A DNA stretch of 64,000 bases. Source: Nostoc sp. CHAB 5824 (GTDB lineage Bacteria; Cyanobacteriota; Cyanobacteriia; Cyanobacteriales; Nostocaceae). This document shows, piece by piece, positions 54,989-64,000 of the stretch. The stretch is from NCBI RefSeq assembly GCF_020829665.1, contig NZ_JAIVFT010000007.1, forward strand, positions 184,372 through 248,371. Direction: 5' to 3'. How positions within the stretch are numbered: the first letter of the stretch is position 1; every line of letters starts with the position of its first letter. The notes beneath the pieces were generated by a model. That model saw nothing but the letters and a program-made list of their open reading frames with translations, searched no databases and was not told where the DNA came from. The translations under genes were made by a program, and so were the position numbers.

Positions 54989-56144
54989 GATTAATACTCC
55001 TGATTCTTAATTTCTTAGTGAACAATGAGCCACTAGTACTTCATTTATAAGAGAAGTATGAAAGTACTAGTTTCTGTCTACAAGCTACAAAACTTATAGT
55101 TTTTAGCTGCTAAGTATTATTCAGGGATACGTTCTTATTTTATGCAGAATATTTGTTTTTATAAAACTTATTTACTATGAATTTTACAAACATACCTTAC
55201 TACATGGTGATTTTTTCGGTCATATGGAAAATAAAAACATACTCGTGAATGCCTTTACTGAAGCAGCTTTCAGCCGATTAGATAACTTTAAATAAAGTTA
55301 AAACAATAGATGATAATTAAATAGTATAACGTGCTTATATTGTGGCTTTAATGACAATGTTAAACTTCTTTAGCAGTATTAGTAAACGAGTATTTACCTG
55401 TAAAATATAGTGAGTTTTTATCTAAAGTACTTAAAAGTGTCACTGGACTAAAAGCAGTAATGAACAATCGATCCATGCTGTTACTAACCAAGGGTTTTTA
55501 CTTAAGGTTGAAGCATGGATTTTTGCATTTACTCTTAAATAAGTATTTATCTAACGAGTAAAATGTAACACTTTAATCTAATTGAATATTTCCGTTCTAG
55601 AGTTAATTTCAGTAAAGTGAAGCGTAGGGCTACTGAACGCACGATTTTATCGTTGCAAATCACTTATAAGTTAATAAACCAATATGATTCAGTTAAGAAA
55701 AATTCTAGGTTGGGTTAAGCAAAGCGCAACTCAACAAAGCCCAGAAATGTTGGGTTTCTTTTCTCAACCCAACTTACACAGCTTAAGGTTTTTGGCGCTA
55801 ACCCAAGCGTATTGGTTGATAAGCTGTCGCGCATTTAACTTGCACATTTTTTCGTGTTGACTGTTGACAGTTAACCGTCAGCGGTCAACGAACTTAGGAA
55901 GTGACTGTGTAATTTAAAAGCGTAATAGCTTAACCCGCAACTTGGGTTGATGATTCAATTTTTGATATTTTTATGGAGCGGTTATAAAATTCTTGGAATT
56001 TTCTGATTCTCTGACTGAGAACCGGAGAATAGACCTCTTGCAAAAATAGTTTTGCACTCTTGGAGGAAAGGGTAATTCTATCGCCGCTTTCCCCTTTACC
56101 CTTTACCCCTTTCCCCACAATGCCAAGAAGTCTAATGAGGGAAA
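54989..56144. other. Long intergenic region upstream of the RTX gene
   Basis: No gene is supported on either strand. The left part is AT-rich and should carry the RTX promoter. 55708-55780 is an interspersed repeat in which GTTGGGTT (55749-55756) pairs with AACCCAAC (55766-55773). A pyrimidine-rich tract with CCCTTTACCC units at 56087-56120 resembles the purine-rich repeats at 56830-56942 on the other strand. Confidence 0.6.
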
Positions 56145-56753
56145 TTAACTCGCGGCTAAATTGCCCCAACCTACGTAGGGTAATTTTGCAGCCGTTGCTC
56201 GAACTTGGTCTGCATTCGCCACTAACTGACCGCAAGCGTCCCAAGTTCCAGAAATAAATGTGCTTCTTGTGCCTTCACCGATCGCAACTGGGGCTGTAAA
56301 GTCACCAATTTGCACTTGCAAGGTTTCCAAATTCACTGTGACGACGGCTTGAGGATTGGCAGTCACTAAATCTTGCAGTTGTTTAACAATAACAGCATCG
56401 GCTGTCACACAAGGTATCCCCATCGCCACACAGTTACCGAAAAAGATTTCGGCGAAGCTTTCACCGATTAAAGCTTGGATTCCCCATTTTGCGATCGCTT
56501 GGGGTGCGTGTTCTCGTGATGAACCACAGCCAAAATTTCTATTGACTATTAAAATATTCGCCCCTTGGTACTGGGGTTGGTCAAAAGGATGTTCACCTTT
56601 AAGCGCTGTCCGGTCATCGATAAATGCGCCTTCGCCTAACCCATCAAAGGTAACGGCTTTCAAATATCGCGCGGGAATAATGCGATCGGTATCTATATCA
56701 TTGCCCACTAAAGGTATACCGCGCCCTGAAACTGTTTTAACTTCACTCACCAT
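56145..56753 (-). CDS. leuD: 3-isopropylmalate dehydratase small subunit
   Basis: Swivelling domain of the isopropylmalate isomerase of leucine synthesis. 202 residues: [23 protein letters not shown], then [21 protein letters not shown] (active-site signature), [17 protein letters not shown]. Normal length. It lies 238 bp downstream of leuC on the same strand, with repeats in between, so the pair is probably still one transcription unit. Confidence 0.97.
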   Translation of the reverse strand: MVSEVKTVSGRGIPLVGNDIDTDRIIPARYLKAVTFDGLGEGAFIDDRTALKGEHPFDQPQYQGANILIVNRNFGCGSSREHAPQAIAKWGIQALIGESFAEIFFGNCVAMGIPCVTADAVIVKQLQDLVTANPQAVVTVNLETLQVQIGDFTAPVAIGEGTRSTFISGTWDACGQLVANADQVRATAAKLPYVGWGNLAAS

Positions 56754-56829
56754 AGATTTTATCTATTATTTCAATGACAGTCTATTGAAAAAGGGACTGG
56801 GGACTAAGGGAGATGGGGAGGTGAGGGGC

Positions 56830-56942
56830 AGGGGAAAAGGTTAAAGGGTAAAGGGATAAATTTAACCAGAACTGGTGATTGCACTCCACCTCCAGAAGGA
56901 GGCTAGGGGAAAAGGTTAAAGGGTAAAGGGATAAATTTAACC
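56830..56942. repeat. 38-bp direct repeat between leuC and leuD
   Basis: The same 38 bp (beginning AGGGGAAAAGGTTAAAGG and ending AAATTTAACC) occur at 56830-56867 and 56905-56942, 75 bp apart. Between them, CTCCACCTCCAGAAGGAGG gives a small hairpin. No gene here. Confidence 0.85.
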
Positions 56943-56991
56943 TTTCCCCCTTACCCCTTTCCCTTTCCCCATTCCCAATGCCCCTCTAAAA

Positions 56992-58395
56992 TTACAAGAG
57001 TTCGCGCACATCAGAGACTTCGCCTTTAATCGCAGCAGTGGCGACCATCGCCGGACTCATTAACAATGTCCGACCGGAAGAGGAACCTTGTCTACCTTTA
57101 AAGTTGCGGTTAGAAGAAGAAGCGCTGATTTGTCTTCCTTGCAGCTTATCGGGGTTCATAGCCAAGCACATGGAACATCCCGGTTCGCGCCACTCAAATC
57201 CGGCTTCCTGAAAAATTTTGTCTAGTCCTTCAGCTTCCGCCTCTTCCTTCACCCGTTCCGAACCAGGGACAACGAAGGCTTTGATTCCCTCAGCGACGTG
57301 GCGACCTTTGGCGATTTTTGCCGCTTCTCGCAAATCACTAATTCTGCCGTTGGTGCAACTACCAATGAAACAGACATCTATTTTAGTGCCTTTGATGGGT
57401 TGACCAGGATATAAATCCATATAGCGGTAAGCTTCTTCAGCAATAAATCGGTCTTCTTCCAGCAGTTCTTCTGGTTGAGGTACTGACTGGTTGACACCGA
57501 TACCTTGACCGGGAGTAATCCCCCAGGTGACGGTAGGAGGAATTTCGGCAGCGTCGAATATCACTATATCATCGTACTGGGCATCAGCATCACTCTTGAT
57601 GGATTCCCACCAAGCCACTGCTTTATCCCAATCTGCACCAATAGGTGCAAAATCTCTGCCTTTGAGGTAATCGTAGGTGACTTGATCGGGATTGACGTAG
57701 CCGCATCTAGCACCACCTTCGATCGCCATATTGCAGACAGTCATCCTCTCTTCCATATTCATTCGCTCAAATGTCGTACCTGCAAATTCGTAAGCATAGC
57801 CTACGCCACCTTTCACGCCAAGGGTGCGGATGATATGCAGGATGACATCTTTGGCGTAAACTCCTGGGTTGAGAGTACCGTTAACTTCAATTTTGCGGAC
57901 TTTCAATTTTGAGAGGGCGAGAGTTTGGGAAGCGAGAACATCGCGGACTTGGCTAGTACCAATACCAAATGCGATCGCACCAAATGCCCCATGACTGGAA
58001 GTGTGGCTATCTCCACAAGCGATCGTCATTCCTGGTTGAGTGAGTCCGAGTTCTGGAGCGATCACATGAACTATACCCTGACTGCCAGAACCAATGTTGT
58101 AAAAAGTTATGTTATTTTCTTGACAGTTGTTTTCGAGTGCCTGAATCATTTCCTCTGCCAAGCTATCTACAAAAGGCCGCGCCTGGTTTTCTGTCGGCAC
58201 AATATGATCGACTGTAGCAACGGTACGCTCTGGAAACAGTACTTTTAGACCCCTCTCGCGTAACATAGCAAAGGCTTGGGGACTGGTGACTTCATGAATT
58301 AGGTGAAGCCCAATAAATAGTTGCGTCAGCCCTGAGGGAAGTGTACCAACGGTGTGTAAGTCCCAAACTTTATCAAACAGGGTACCTTTGCTCAT
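56992..58395 (-). CDS. leuC: 3-isopropylmalate dehydratase large subunit
   Basis: Aconitase-family [4Fe-4S] enzyme that isomerises 2- to 3-isopropylmalate. 467 residues, normal length. It shows [40 protein letters not shown] and the cluster cysteines in [11 protein letters not shown] and [13 protein letters not shown], with [11 protein letters not shown] near the end. It is the first gene of the leuC-leuD pair. Confidence 0.98.
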   Translation of the reverse strand: MSKGTLFDKVWDLHTVGTLPSGLTQLFIGLHLIHEVTSPQAFAMLRERGLKVLFPERTVATVDHIVPTENQARPFVDSLAEEMIQALENNCQENNITFYNIGSGSQGIVHVIAPELGLTQPGMTIACGDSHTSSHGAFGAIAFGIGTSQVRDVLASQTLALSKLKVRKIEVNGTLNPGVYAKDVILHIIRTLGVKGGVGYAYEFAGTTFERMNMEERMTVCNMAIEGGARCGYVNPDQVTYDYLKGRDFAPIGADWDKAVAWWESIKSDADAQYDDIVIFDAAEIPPTVTWGITPGQGIGVNQSVPQPEELLEEDRFIAEEAYRYMDLYPGQPIKGTKIDVCFIGSCTNGRISDLREAAKIAKGRHVAEGIKAFVVPGSERVKEEAEAEGLDKIFQEAGFEWREPGCSMCLAMNPDKLQGRQISASSSNRNFKGRQGSSSGRTLLMSPAMVATAAIKGEVSDVRELL

Positions 58396-58707
58396 ACGTC
58401 AATCAGTATTTAAAGAGTCCGGTCTTAAATAGTATCAAAAAAAAGTCTCGGTTTTTCTATATCACTTAAATATTAGTTACAGCTTTGCGTAAAATCGTGG
58501 CGAATTGAGGGGTGAAGTTTAAACGCAGAGGAGCGCAGGGGTAAGCGCAGAGGCACGCAGAGAATTCACGATGTAATTCGCTTCGCTCACCTTTGCGGTA
58601 GCAAAAGCGAAAATTCTCCGAAATATTGAGATGCAAAGATGTAAATAACTTTATCCTTTTCCACAAGGATATGTTAAGACAATACGAGATAATTGCACTA
58701 CCAGTTT
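58396..58707. other. Divergent promoter region with a CGCAGAGG repeat
   Basis: It separates leuC (minus) from the ATPase cluster (plus). AAACGCAGAGGAGCGCAGGGG / AAGCGCAGAGGCACGCAGAG at about 58512-58562 (each under 22 bases, two related units) is an interspersed Nostoc repeat. No gene. Confidence 0.55.
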
Positions 58708-60057
58708 ATGCCCATAGATTTACGGGAATTTTATCAGGCTAGCGATCCCAGCAGAACTCTGTTTGTCAACAATAGCTCTGATGGCAAGTATTACATAGAT
58801 TTTTCCTCGGTACGAGGTGGTGATATTCTTGGCAAGCTGAAGCAGAAAATTACTTTTTTTAAGCCGAATGAACCCACTTGCACTTTATTTACTGGGCATA
58901 TTGGTTGTGGGAAATCCACAGAATTATTACGGTTACAGGCAGAACTGGAAAAGTTAGGCTTCCATGTCGTCTATTTTGAGTCCAGTGACGACCTGGAAAT
59001 GACCGATGTCGATATTGCTGATGTACTACTGGCGATCGCTCGTCGTGTGAGTCAAAGTCTGGATAAAATTACCCTGGAGGAACCTAACAAGTTTAATGAG
59101 TTGCTGCAAGGTGCTTGGAAGGTCTTAAATTCTGAGGTAACGGCGGGAAAAGTTAAGCTTCCGGTACTTGGTGATGTCGGTTTATCCACAGATAAAGAAA
59201 AGTTTTCTCTGTCTATGGGCATTGGTGAAATCACCGCGAAGATGAAAAATGACCCAACACTGCGAGAAAAACTCAATCAGTATTTAGCACCGCAAAAAAC
59301 TAAGCTGCTAGAAGCGATTAATCAAGAATTATTGGAACCTGCTGTGGCTAAACTCAAACAGCAGGGTAAAAATGGTCTAGTGGTAATTGTCGATAATCTT
59401 GACCGCATAGATAATCGTGCCAAACCTTGGGGTCGTCCGCAGCAGGAATATTTATTTGTCGATCAGGGTGAGTTTTTGACGAAGCTGAATTGTCATCTCA
59501 TCTACACTATGCCCTTGTCTTTGAAGTTTTCCAATGACTACGGAATGCTGACTCAGCGTTTCCCAGAAGATCCTAAGGTGTTACCAATGGTACCTGTACA
59601 ATGGTCTGATGGCAGTGTTCATACACAGGGAATGGCGCTCATGCAGCAGATGGTACTTGCTAGAGCTTTTCCTGACTTGACACCAGAGGAGCGTTTAAAT
59701 AAAGTTACCGAGATTTTTGATAGTGCTGCTAGCCTAGAACGGTTATGTAAAATGAGCGGTGGTCATGTGCGGGATGTGCTGAGGCTGCTGAATACTTGGA
59801 TTATGGAAGAGATGAGTCTTCCACTAACCCGTGAAACCTTAGAGCAAGTTATTCGTTCTCGGCGGAATGAAATAATGTTACCGATTTCTGAAGATGAGTG
59901 GCAATTATTACGTCATGTCAAGGAAAGGAAAAAAGTGAGTGATGACCACGGATATCAAAAACTGATCCGCAGTCGATTTGTATTTGAATATCGGGATGGT
60001 GGCGAGTCTTGGTTTGATGTTAATCCGGTTTTGGTTGAGGCGAGGGAGTTGCAGTGA
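58708..60057 (+). CDS. P-loop ATPase (STAND/KAP-like), first gene of the conflict-type cluster
   Basis: 449 residues from ATG 58708 (MPIDLREFYQASDPSR); a TTG at 58693 would add five residues. Walker A GHIGCGKST at 63-71 (Lys69), Walker B GLVVIVDNLDRID with Asp229 and Asp232, then a sensor-like LIYTMPLSLKFS and a helical lid with a winged-helix-like end (MLPISEDEWQLLRHVKERKK…LIRSRFVFEYRDGG). The insert at about 130-195 is variable. The family looks like AAA/ORC-type switches of predicted NTPase conflict systems; the function is unknown. It overlaps the next gene by 4 bp, and the STAND gene follows, so the three probably act together. Confidence 0.75.
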   Translation: MPIDLREFYQASDPSRTLFVNNSSDGKYYIDFSSVRGGDILGKLKQKITFFKPNEPTCTLFTGHIGCGKSTELLRLQAELEKLGFHVVYFESSDDLEMTDVDIADVLLAIARRVSQSLDKITLEEPNKFNELLQGAWKVLNSEVTAGKVKLPVLGDVGLSTDKEKFSLSMGIGEITAKMKNDPTLREKLNQYLAPQKTKLLEAINQELLEPAVAKLKQQGKNGLVVIVDNLDRIDNRAKPWGRPQQEYLFVDQGEFLTKLNCHLIYTMPLSLKFSNDYGMLTQRFPEDPKVLPMVPVQWSDGSVHTQGMALMQQMVLARAFPDLTPEERLNKVTEIFDSAASLERLCKMSGGHVRDVLRLLNTWIMEEMSLPLTRETLEQVIRSRRNEIMLPISEDEWQLLRHVKERKKVSDDHGYQKLIRSRFVFEYRDGGESWFDVNPVLVEARELQ

Positions 60058-60242
60058 AAACAATCCAAGAGTTAAAGACTCGTATTCAAGAACTCAGTAA
60101 ACAAGCTGTTGAATTTAGTAGAAAAGCATCTGAAGTGTGTTTAACTGACCGTCAGCAAGCCAAGTATTTTAGACAGCAAGCAAGAGAAGCTAGCAAACGC
60201 ACTCAAGTATTAATACAAGAGTTAAAATCCCAGGAAGTTTAA
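60054..60242 (+). CDS. Small coiled-coil protein, 62 residues
   Basis: GTG start at 60054 overlaps the ATPase stop (GTGA), which is strong evidence that it is translated in coupling. The sequence is helical and charged throughout (IQELKTRIQELSKQAVEFSR…QAREASKRTQVLIQELKSQEV), so a coiled coil. No family recognised. It could link the ATPase to the following STAND protein. Confidence 0.6.
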   Translation: MKTIQELKTRIQELSKQAVEFSRKASEVCLTDRQQAKYFRQQAREASKRTQVLIQELKSQEV

Positions 60243-60346
60243 TTTTGTAGTCAACTTAAAGCCAGGACAAAGGTCATTCGCGGCTATACAAACATAGACC
60301 CTTTGCGGCTACTTTTATGAGAACGCTTTCAGCGAAACCGCAGGGT

Positions 60347-60432
60347 AGTCCACGGAGATGGACTAAAGAAAAATTGAGTGTTTATAACCCACGGAGGTGG
60401 GTTTTGCCTGTGTAGACGCGGTTTCTAACCGC
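60347..60432. repeat. Triple-hairpin interspersed repeat
   Basis: AGTCCACGGAGATGGACT (60347-60364), AACCCACGGAGGTGGGTT (60386-60403) and GCGGTTTCTAACCGC (about 60417-60431) are three consecutive hairpins. This is a typical Nostoc intergenic element. It separates the small coiled-coil gene from the STAND gene and could attenuate transcription between them. Confidence 0.75.
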
Positions 60433-60450
60433 CCTTTTAACTTATGACTT

Positions 60451-63400
60451 ATGACAGACTCGCAATCATCCGAAAATGACCATGTAAACAGCGAACGCAC
60501 TCTGAAACAATTAGCTTGGGCGATCGAGTCCTCTGTAGGACAGTTTAAGCTGATTTTGGCACGGTGTAATTATGCTAGCCTGCGCGATCGCTTAATCTCT
60601 AGATTGCGAGAAATTTGTCAAGTCGAAATTCGCCTCTTGGCGGTGCAGCAATCTAACAGGACTCTTTATACTGCGATTCTGGAAGAATTCGGCGAAGAAA
60701 TACCAGCCTGTGTGATGGTTGTGGGTTTGGAATCAGTGCAAAATTTGTCTGTGATGTTAACTTCTGCTAATCAGGTGCGGGAAGAGTTTCGCAAGAATTT
60801 TGCTTTTCCCTTAGTGTTGTGGATTGACGATGAAATCTACAAACAACTAATACAGCTTGCACCAGATTTGGAAAGTTGGGCAACTACGAGAAATTTTGCA
60901 ATATCAACACAGGAATTAGTAGATTTTATTCTCCAAACGGCTAATCAATGGTTTAGTGATAATTTAAAATTTAGCGCCAATGTATATATCAAACTGGAGA
61001 GTGAATTAGAAACGGCGCAAAGATATTTGCTCAATAAGCCAGAACTTTATAATTTAGAAATCCAAGCTAATTTAGAATCTTTATTAGGTTTTATTAAACA
61101 GGTAAATAATCAAAAAGATTCGGCTTTAGAGCATTTCCACAAAGCTTTAGAACTTTGGCAGCAAAGTAATAATTTAGAACGGCAGGCAAAAATCATCGGT
61201 GAAATGGGATTTTGCTGTTATCTGAAGGCTTTTAAACATCCAGATATCAATCATCCAGATTGGCAAGCAACTTGGCATTATATTCAAAAGTATATAATTT
61301 TTATTAACCAGTTTCAAAGTCCAAATTTAATCGCCAATTCAGTAATTAAATTTGGTGATATCTTGCGAGACTTGCAAAAATGGGAATTGCTACAGAGTCT
61401 TTCTGAACAAGCTTTAGTAATCCATCAAACTAACAAACAGTTAAGGGAATTAGCCAAGGATTACGCCTTTTTAGCTGAGGTGGCTTTGGCTCAAAATCAC
61501 TGGGTTAAAGCAAATCAGTTTGTTAACCAAGCCTTAAAAGTTTTTGCCGCGGTTCCCAATTTGAAATCAGCGAATATATCAGGGGTTTTATCTGATATTT
61601 CCGAAAGAGTTTTAAAATCAAATGACTTAAGCTTATATCAGTTTATTTTAGGTCGTTCTCAATACCATTTAGGTCAAACTCAAGAGGCAACTCTTAGCTT
61701 AGAAACTGCTAGAGATGTAGGTAATCCCCTAGAAAATGTCAGACTTTACTTGGAGATTATCAGGTTTTTGCAACAGCTTTATTTTGAGCAGCAAGAATAT
61801 CTCAAAGCATACAAAATTAAACAACAACGGCGTTCCATTGAACAGCAATTTGGCTTGCGAGCATTTATTGGTGCGGGTAGGTTAGAAGCTACAAAGCAGG
61901 CATTTGTAGAGACATTGCGCTCAAACTCTCCCCAAGGAAATATTGCTTTAGAAATTGCTGCATCTGGTCGCCTCTTGGATGTAGAACGTTTAATTGAACG
62001 CATGGGTCGCCCTGATTATAAGTTGATAGTAATTCATGGGCAATCGGGTGTCGGCAAAAGTTCACTGGTGAATGCGGGACTGGTGCCTGCTTTAAAGAAT
62101 AAAGCAATCGGTACTCAAGATTATTTGCCGGTGGTAATGCGCGTTTACACCAACTGGGTGGAAGAGTTGGGGAGGCTTTTAGGAAATGGGGGAGATGAGG
62201 GAGAGTTAGAACTTCAAGTTTCGACCTCAGAACCTCAACGTTCAGCCTTTGAACTCGGAACTTCAACCTCAGAACCTCAATGTTTAGCCTTTGAACTCGG
62301 AACTTCAGCCTCAGAACCTCAACGTTCAGCCTTTGAACTCGGAACTTCGACCTCAGAACCTCAACGTTCGACCTTTGAACTCGGAACTTCGACCTCAGAA
62401 CCTCAACGTTCGACCTTTGAACTCGGAACTTCGACCTCAGAACCTCAAAATCCCCACTTTGTACAGACGCGATTCATCGCGTCTCTCCCCACTCCCCACT
62501 CCCTCCTCTCCCAACTTCGCAAAAACGAACAGCACAACCTCCGCACAGTGCTAATTTTTGATCAATTTGAGGAATTTTTCTTTGTTTACACCGAACCTGC
62601 ACAAAGGAAGCAATTCTTTGAGTTTCTGGGAGAGTGTCTGAATGTTCTATCGGTGAAAGTTATCTTATCGCTGCGAGTGGATTATATCCATTACTTGCTG
62701 GAATGCAATGATTTATCCAATCTCAAGATTATTGGCAATGACATTCTCAGTAATAATGTACTTTACAAGTTAGGGAACTTCTCACTTGCTGATGCGAAGT
62801 CAATTATTCAGCGTTTAACTGAAAATACTAGTTTTCGTTTGGAACCTGCTTTAGTTGAACAACTCGTGCAAGATTTAGCCGGGGAATTGGGTGAAGTTCG
62901 TCCCATTGAGTTGCAAGTTGTGGGGGCGCAACTGCAAACGGAGAATATTACAACTCTGACAGAATATCGGCAGCGTGGCACTAAAGGGGAATTGGTTAAA
63001 CGTTATTTGGATGAAGTTGTTAATGATTGTGGTGAAGAAAATCAGCAAGCAGCAGACATATTACTGTATTTGCTGACGGATGAAAAAGGAACTCGTCCTC
63101 TGAAGACTCGTGCTGAGTTGGAACGCGATTTGTTCCCGTATTTCTCGGAGATCCCCCCAACCCACGCCAGTCGCTCCACTTGGGGAGACCCCAAGACCGC
63201 GCTGGCTCCCCTTAAAAAGGGGGGCTTTATTCTTTCTACCCCCTTTTTAAGGGGGTCGCCGCAGGCGGGGGGATCAGAAGCTAGGGCAGAACAAGCTTCT
63301 GAAATCAGTAAATTAGATTTAGTGTTAGAGATTTTTGTTCAATCCGGCTTAGTGGTTTTGCTACCAGAAAACCCCGCTGACCGTTATCAACTGGTACATG

Positions 63401-64000
63401 ACTACATCGCCACCTTTATCCGCCAGCAACAGGAACCGAAGTTAAAGCAGGTAATGGCGGAACTGGAAAAGGAACGAGAACAAAGAAAACTGAGTGAAGC
63501 GAAACTGAATAACTTTCTCAAACGCGCCCTTTTTAGTTCCATCTCCGCAGGTTTAGGATTTGCTGGATTGGCAGTGGTAACATTCCAGTGGGCAGTAGAG
63601 GCAAATGTTAATCAAATTAACGCCATCAATAATTCTTCTGAAGCCTTTGCTGTCTCTCAACAATACCCAGATGCTTTAATAACAGCCTTAAGGGCAAGTA
63701 ACAAACTCAAGCATACACTTTGGGCGCAGCACAGAAGCGATATCTCAATGCTAACTGTGGCAACTTTACAGCAAGCGGTTTACTTAAAGCCAAATGAGAA
63801 GAAAGAAAATCGTGCCATAGAGGTAAATACCTTAGAAGGGCATAGCAGTAAGGTCAATAGCGTAGTCTTCAGCCCTGATGGCAAGACACTGGCTTCTGGC
63901 AGTGAAGACAAGACGATCAAACTCTGGGATATCAGCACAGGCAAAGCGCTCAAAACCCTGACTGGGCATAGCAGTAAGGTCAATAGCGTAGTCTTCAGCC
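60451..64000 (+). CDS. Giant STAND NTPase-WD40 protein with TPR-like region (runs off the window)
   Basis: Open from ATG 60451 to the right edge (at least 1183 codons, no stop; I read every codon). Residues about 15-165 form a domain with LAWAIESSVGQFKLILARCNY and FPLVLWIDDEIYKQLIQLAPDLESWATT, known to me at the N-terminus of cyanobacterial TPR proteins. About 190-490 is TPR-like. The STAND NTPase (nSTAND1 type) follows with Walker A GQSGVGKSS (530-538) and Walker B VLIFDQFEEFF (Asp704), then a winged helix, one hydrophobic helix at about 1027-1047, and WD40 repeats from about 1130 (LEGHSSKVNSVVFSPDGKTL). STAND proteins oligomerise on ligand sensing and switch on an effector. Three repeat elements lie inside the coding sequence in frame. 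The 3' part is unseen. Confidence 0.88.
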   Translation, partial: MTDSQSSENDHVNSERTLKQLAWAIESSVGQFKLILARCNYASLRDRLISRLREICQVEIRLLAVQQSNRTLYTAILEEFGEEIPACVMVVGLESVQNLSVMLTSANQVREEFRKNFAFPLVLWIDDEIYKQLIQLAPDLESWATTRNFAISTQELVDFILQTANQWFSDNLKFSANVYIKLESELETAQRYLLNKPELYNLEIQANLESLLGFIKQVNNQKDSALEHFHKALELWQQSNNLERQAKIIGEMGFCCYLKAFKHPDINHPDWQATWHYIQKYIIFINQFQSPNLIANSVIKFGDILRDLQKWELLQSLSEQALVIHQTNKQLRELAKDYAFLAEVALAQNHWVKANQFVNQALKVFAAVPNLKSANISGVLSDISERVLKSNDLSLYQFILGRSQYHLGQTQEATLSLETARDVGNPLENVRLYLEIIRFLQQLYFEQQEYLKAYKIKQQRRSIEQQFGLRAFIGAGRLEATKQAFVETLRSNSPQGNIALEIAASGRLLDVERLIERMGRPDYKLIVIHGQSGVGKSSLVNAGLVPALKNKAIGTQDYLPVVMRVYTNWVEELGRLLGNGGDEGELELQVSTSEPQRSAFELGTSTSEPQCLAFELGTSASEPQRSAFELGTSTSEPQRSTFELGTSTSEPQRSTFELGTSTSEPQNPHFVQTRFIASLPTPHSLLSQLRKNEQHNLRTVLIFDQFEEFFFVYTEPAQRKQFFEFLGECLNVLSVKVILSLRVDYIHYLLECNDLSNLKIIGNDILSNNVLYKLGNFSLADAKSIIQRLTENTSFRLEPALVEQLVQDLAGELGEVRPIELQVVGAQLQTENITTLTEYRQRGTKGELVKRYLDEVVNDCGEENQQAADILLYLLTDEKGTRPLKTRAELERDLFPYFSEIPPTHASRSTWGDPKTALAPLKKGGFILSTPFLRGSPQAGGSEARAEQASEISKLDLVLEIFVQSGLVVLLPENPADRYQLVHDYIATFIRQQQEPKLKQVMAELEKEREQRKLSEAKLNNFLKRALFSSISAGLGFAGLAVVTFQWAVEANVNQINAINNSSEAFAVSQQYPDALITALRASNKLKHTLWAQHRSDISMLTVATLQQAVYLKPNEKKENRAIEVNTLEGHSSKVNSVVFSPDGKTLASGSEDKTIKLWDISTGKALKTLTGHSSKVNSVVFS
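62209..62446 (+). repeat. 34 degenerate heptamers inside the STAND gene
   Basis: 238 bp = 34 x 7. The heptamers GAACTTC, GACCTCA, GAACCTC, AACGTTC, AGCCTTT/GACCTTT and GAACTCG recur in that order with a 42-bp super-period, which translates as a 14-residue repeat (TSEPQRSAFELGTS) copied about five and a half times. It lies between Walker A and Walker B of the NTPase domain. Confidence 0.92.
62465..62484 (+). repeat. Intergenic-type palindrome inside the STAND gene
   Basis: AGACGCGATTCATCGCGTCT, the same element as the intergenic palindrome at 31969-31988 with one central change (TTAA to TTCA), read in frame right after the heptamer array and followed by a CCCCACTCCCCACTCC run. Confidence 0.85.
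63150..63275 (+). repeat. 126-bp palindromic element inserted in frame in the STAND gene
   Basis: Terminal inverted repeats GATCCCCCC (63150-63158) and GGGGGGATC (63267-63275) enclose internal hairpins CCCCTTAAAAAGGGG and CCCCCTTTTTAAGGGGG. The length is 126 bp = 42 codons, so the frame is kept. It adds a segment rich in Pro, Gly and Ser between the winged-helix and membrane parts. It resembles widespread Nostoc intergenic elements. Confidence 0.85.

Noticed and set aside
53991..55010. 339-codon plus-strand frame opposite the RTX gene
   Set aside because: Pro/Ser/Leu-rich mirror of the GGxGxD codons on the other strand; a known artefact of RTX repeats.
55930..56244. 104-codon minus frame overlapping the leuD end
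   Set aside because: Shadow of leuD plus a low-complexity tract; leuD is clearly the coding frame.
62291..62554. 87-codon plus frame with a 14-residue repeat (NSELRPQNLNVRPL)
   Set aside because: Out-of-frame reading of the heptamer array inside the STAND gene.

Overview
The window looks like chromosomal DNA of a filamentous cyanobacterium of the Nostocales (Nostoc/Anabaena-like). The basis is the many GCGATCGC (HIP1) octamers, several families of 7-bp tandem repeats and palindromic intergenic repeats of Nostoc type, a giant pixL/pilL/hmpE-type CheA, the cyanobacterial families DUF1815 and DUF3143, and PilJ/WD40/TPR/CHAT signalling proteins. No phage, CRISPR array, rRNA or complete insertion sequence was seen. 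One tRNA gene (Ala, TGC) is present.

Layout. 1-6.4 kb: end of a PilJ-like chemoreceptor and a 2061-residue CheA-REC hybrid kinase with six near-identical 61-residue repeats (phototaxis or hormogonium motility type). 6.4-7.8 kb: non-coding, with one copy of a MITE-like repeat. 7.8-13.2 kb: DUF1815 protein, TPR-CHAT protease, hotdog thioesterase, small membrane protein, dxr. 13.6-18.7 kb: membrane proteins (PIG-V-like mannosyltransferase, a double-length EamA transporter, a GT39 glycosyltransferase). 18.9-21.4 kb: accessory patch with a hypothetical, a protein carrying a HEPN-like RNxxxH motif, a membrane protein and a decayed TerD gene. 21.4-28.4 kb: housekeeping block clpC, rimI, lysA, cdaA, uppS. 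28.4-34.1 kb: two ParE-type toxin-antitoxin modules interleaved with two J-domain genes, a DUF3143 gene and dnaK. 34.4-37.5 kb: M28 peptidase and a double nitroreductase (SagB/ThcOx-like). 37.8-42.1 kb: two-gene sensory operon whose first kinase has a GAF domain with the two-cysteine signature of a DXCF cyanobacteriochrome. 42.1-43.2 kb: trhO and tRNA-Ala. 43.3-50.1 kb: second MITE copy, a 1829-residue TPR-CHAT protease with 31 regular TPRs, a repeat-filled spacer and a secreted protein. 50.4-55 kb: membrane protein, PlsC acyltransferase, RTX-type protein with a recent internal duplication. 56.1-58.4 kb: leuC-leuD. 58.7 kb to the end: a three-gene cluster of P-loop ATPase, small coiled coil and a very large STAND NTPase-WD40 protein that runs off the window.

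How the genes work together. clpC, dnaK and the J-proteins form a protein quality-control set. dxr and uppS belong to isoprenoid/undecaprenyl lipid supply; uppS overlaps cdaA (c-di-AMP synthesis), and lysA (diaminopimelate/lysine) lies just upstream, so a cell-wall theme is visible. Two CHAT proteases, a STAND NTPase, a HEPN-motif protein and two toxin-antitoxin pairs give the window an unusually large share of predicted conflict or regulated-death proteins. The strongest candidates for undescribed biology are the ATPase/coiled-coil/STAND cluster at the right end, whose coding sequence has absorbed three repeat elements in frame, and the predicted blue/green photosensor kinase pair at 37.8-42.1 kb.
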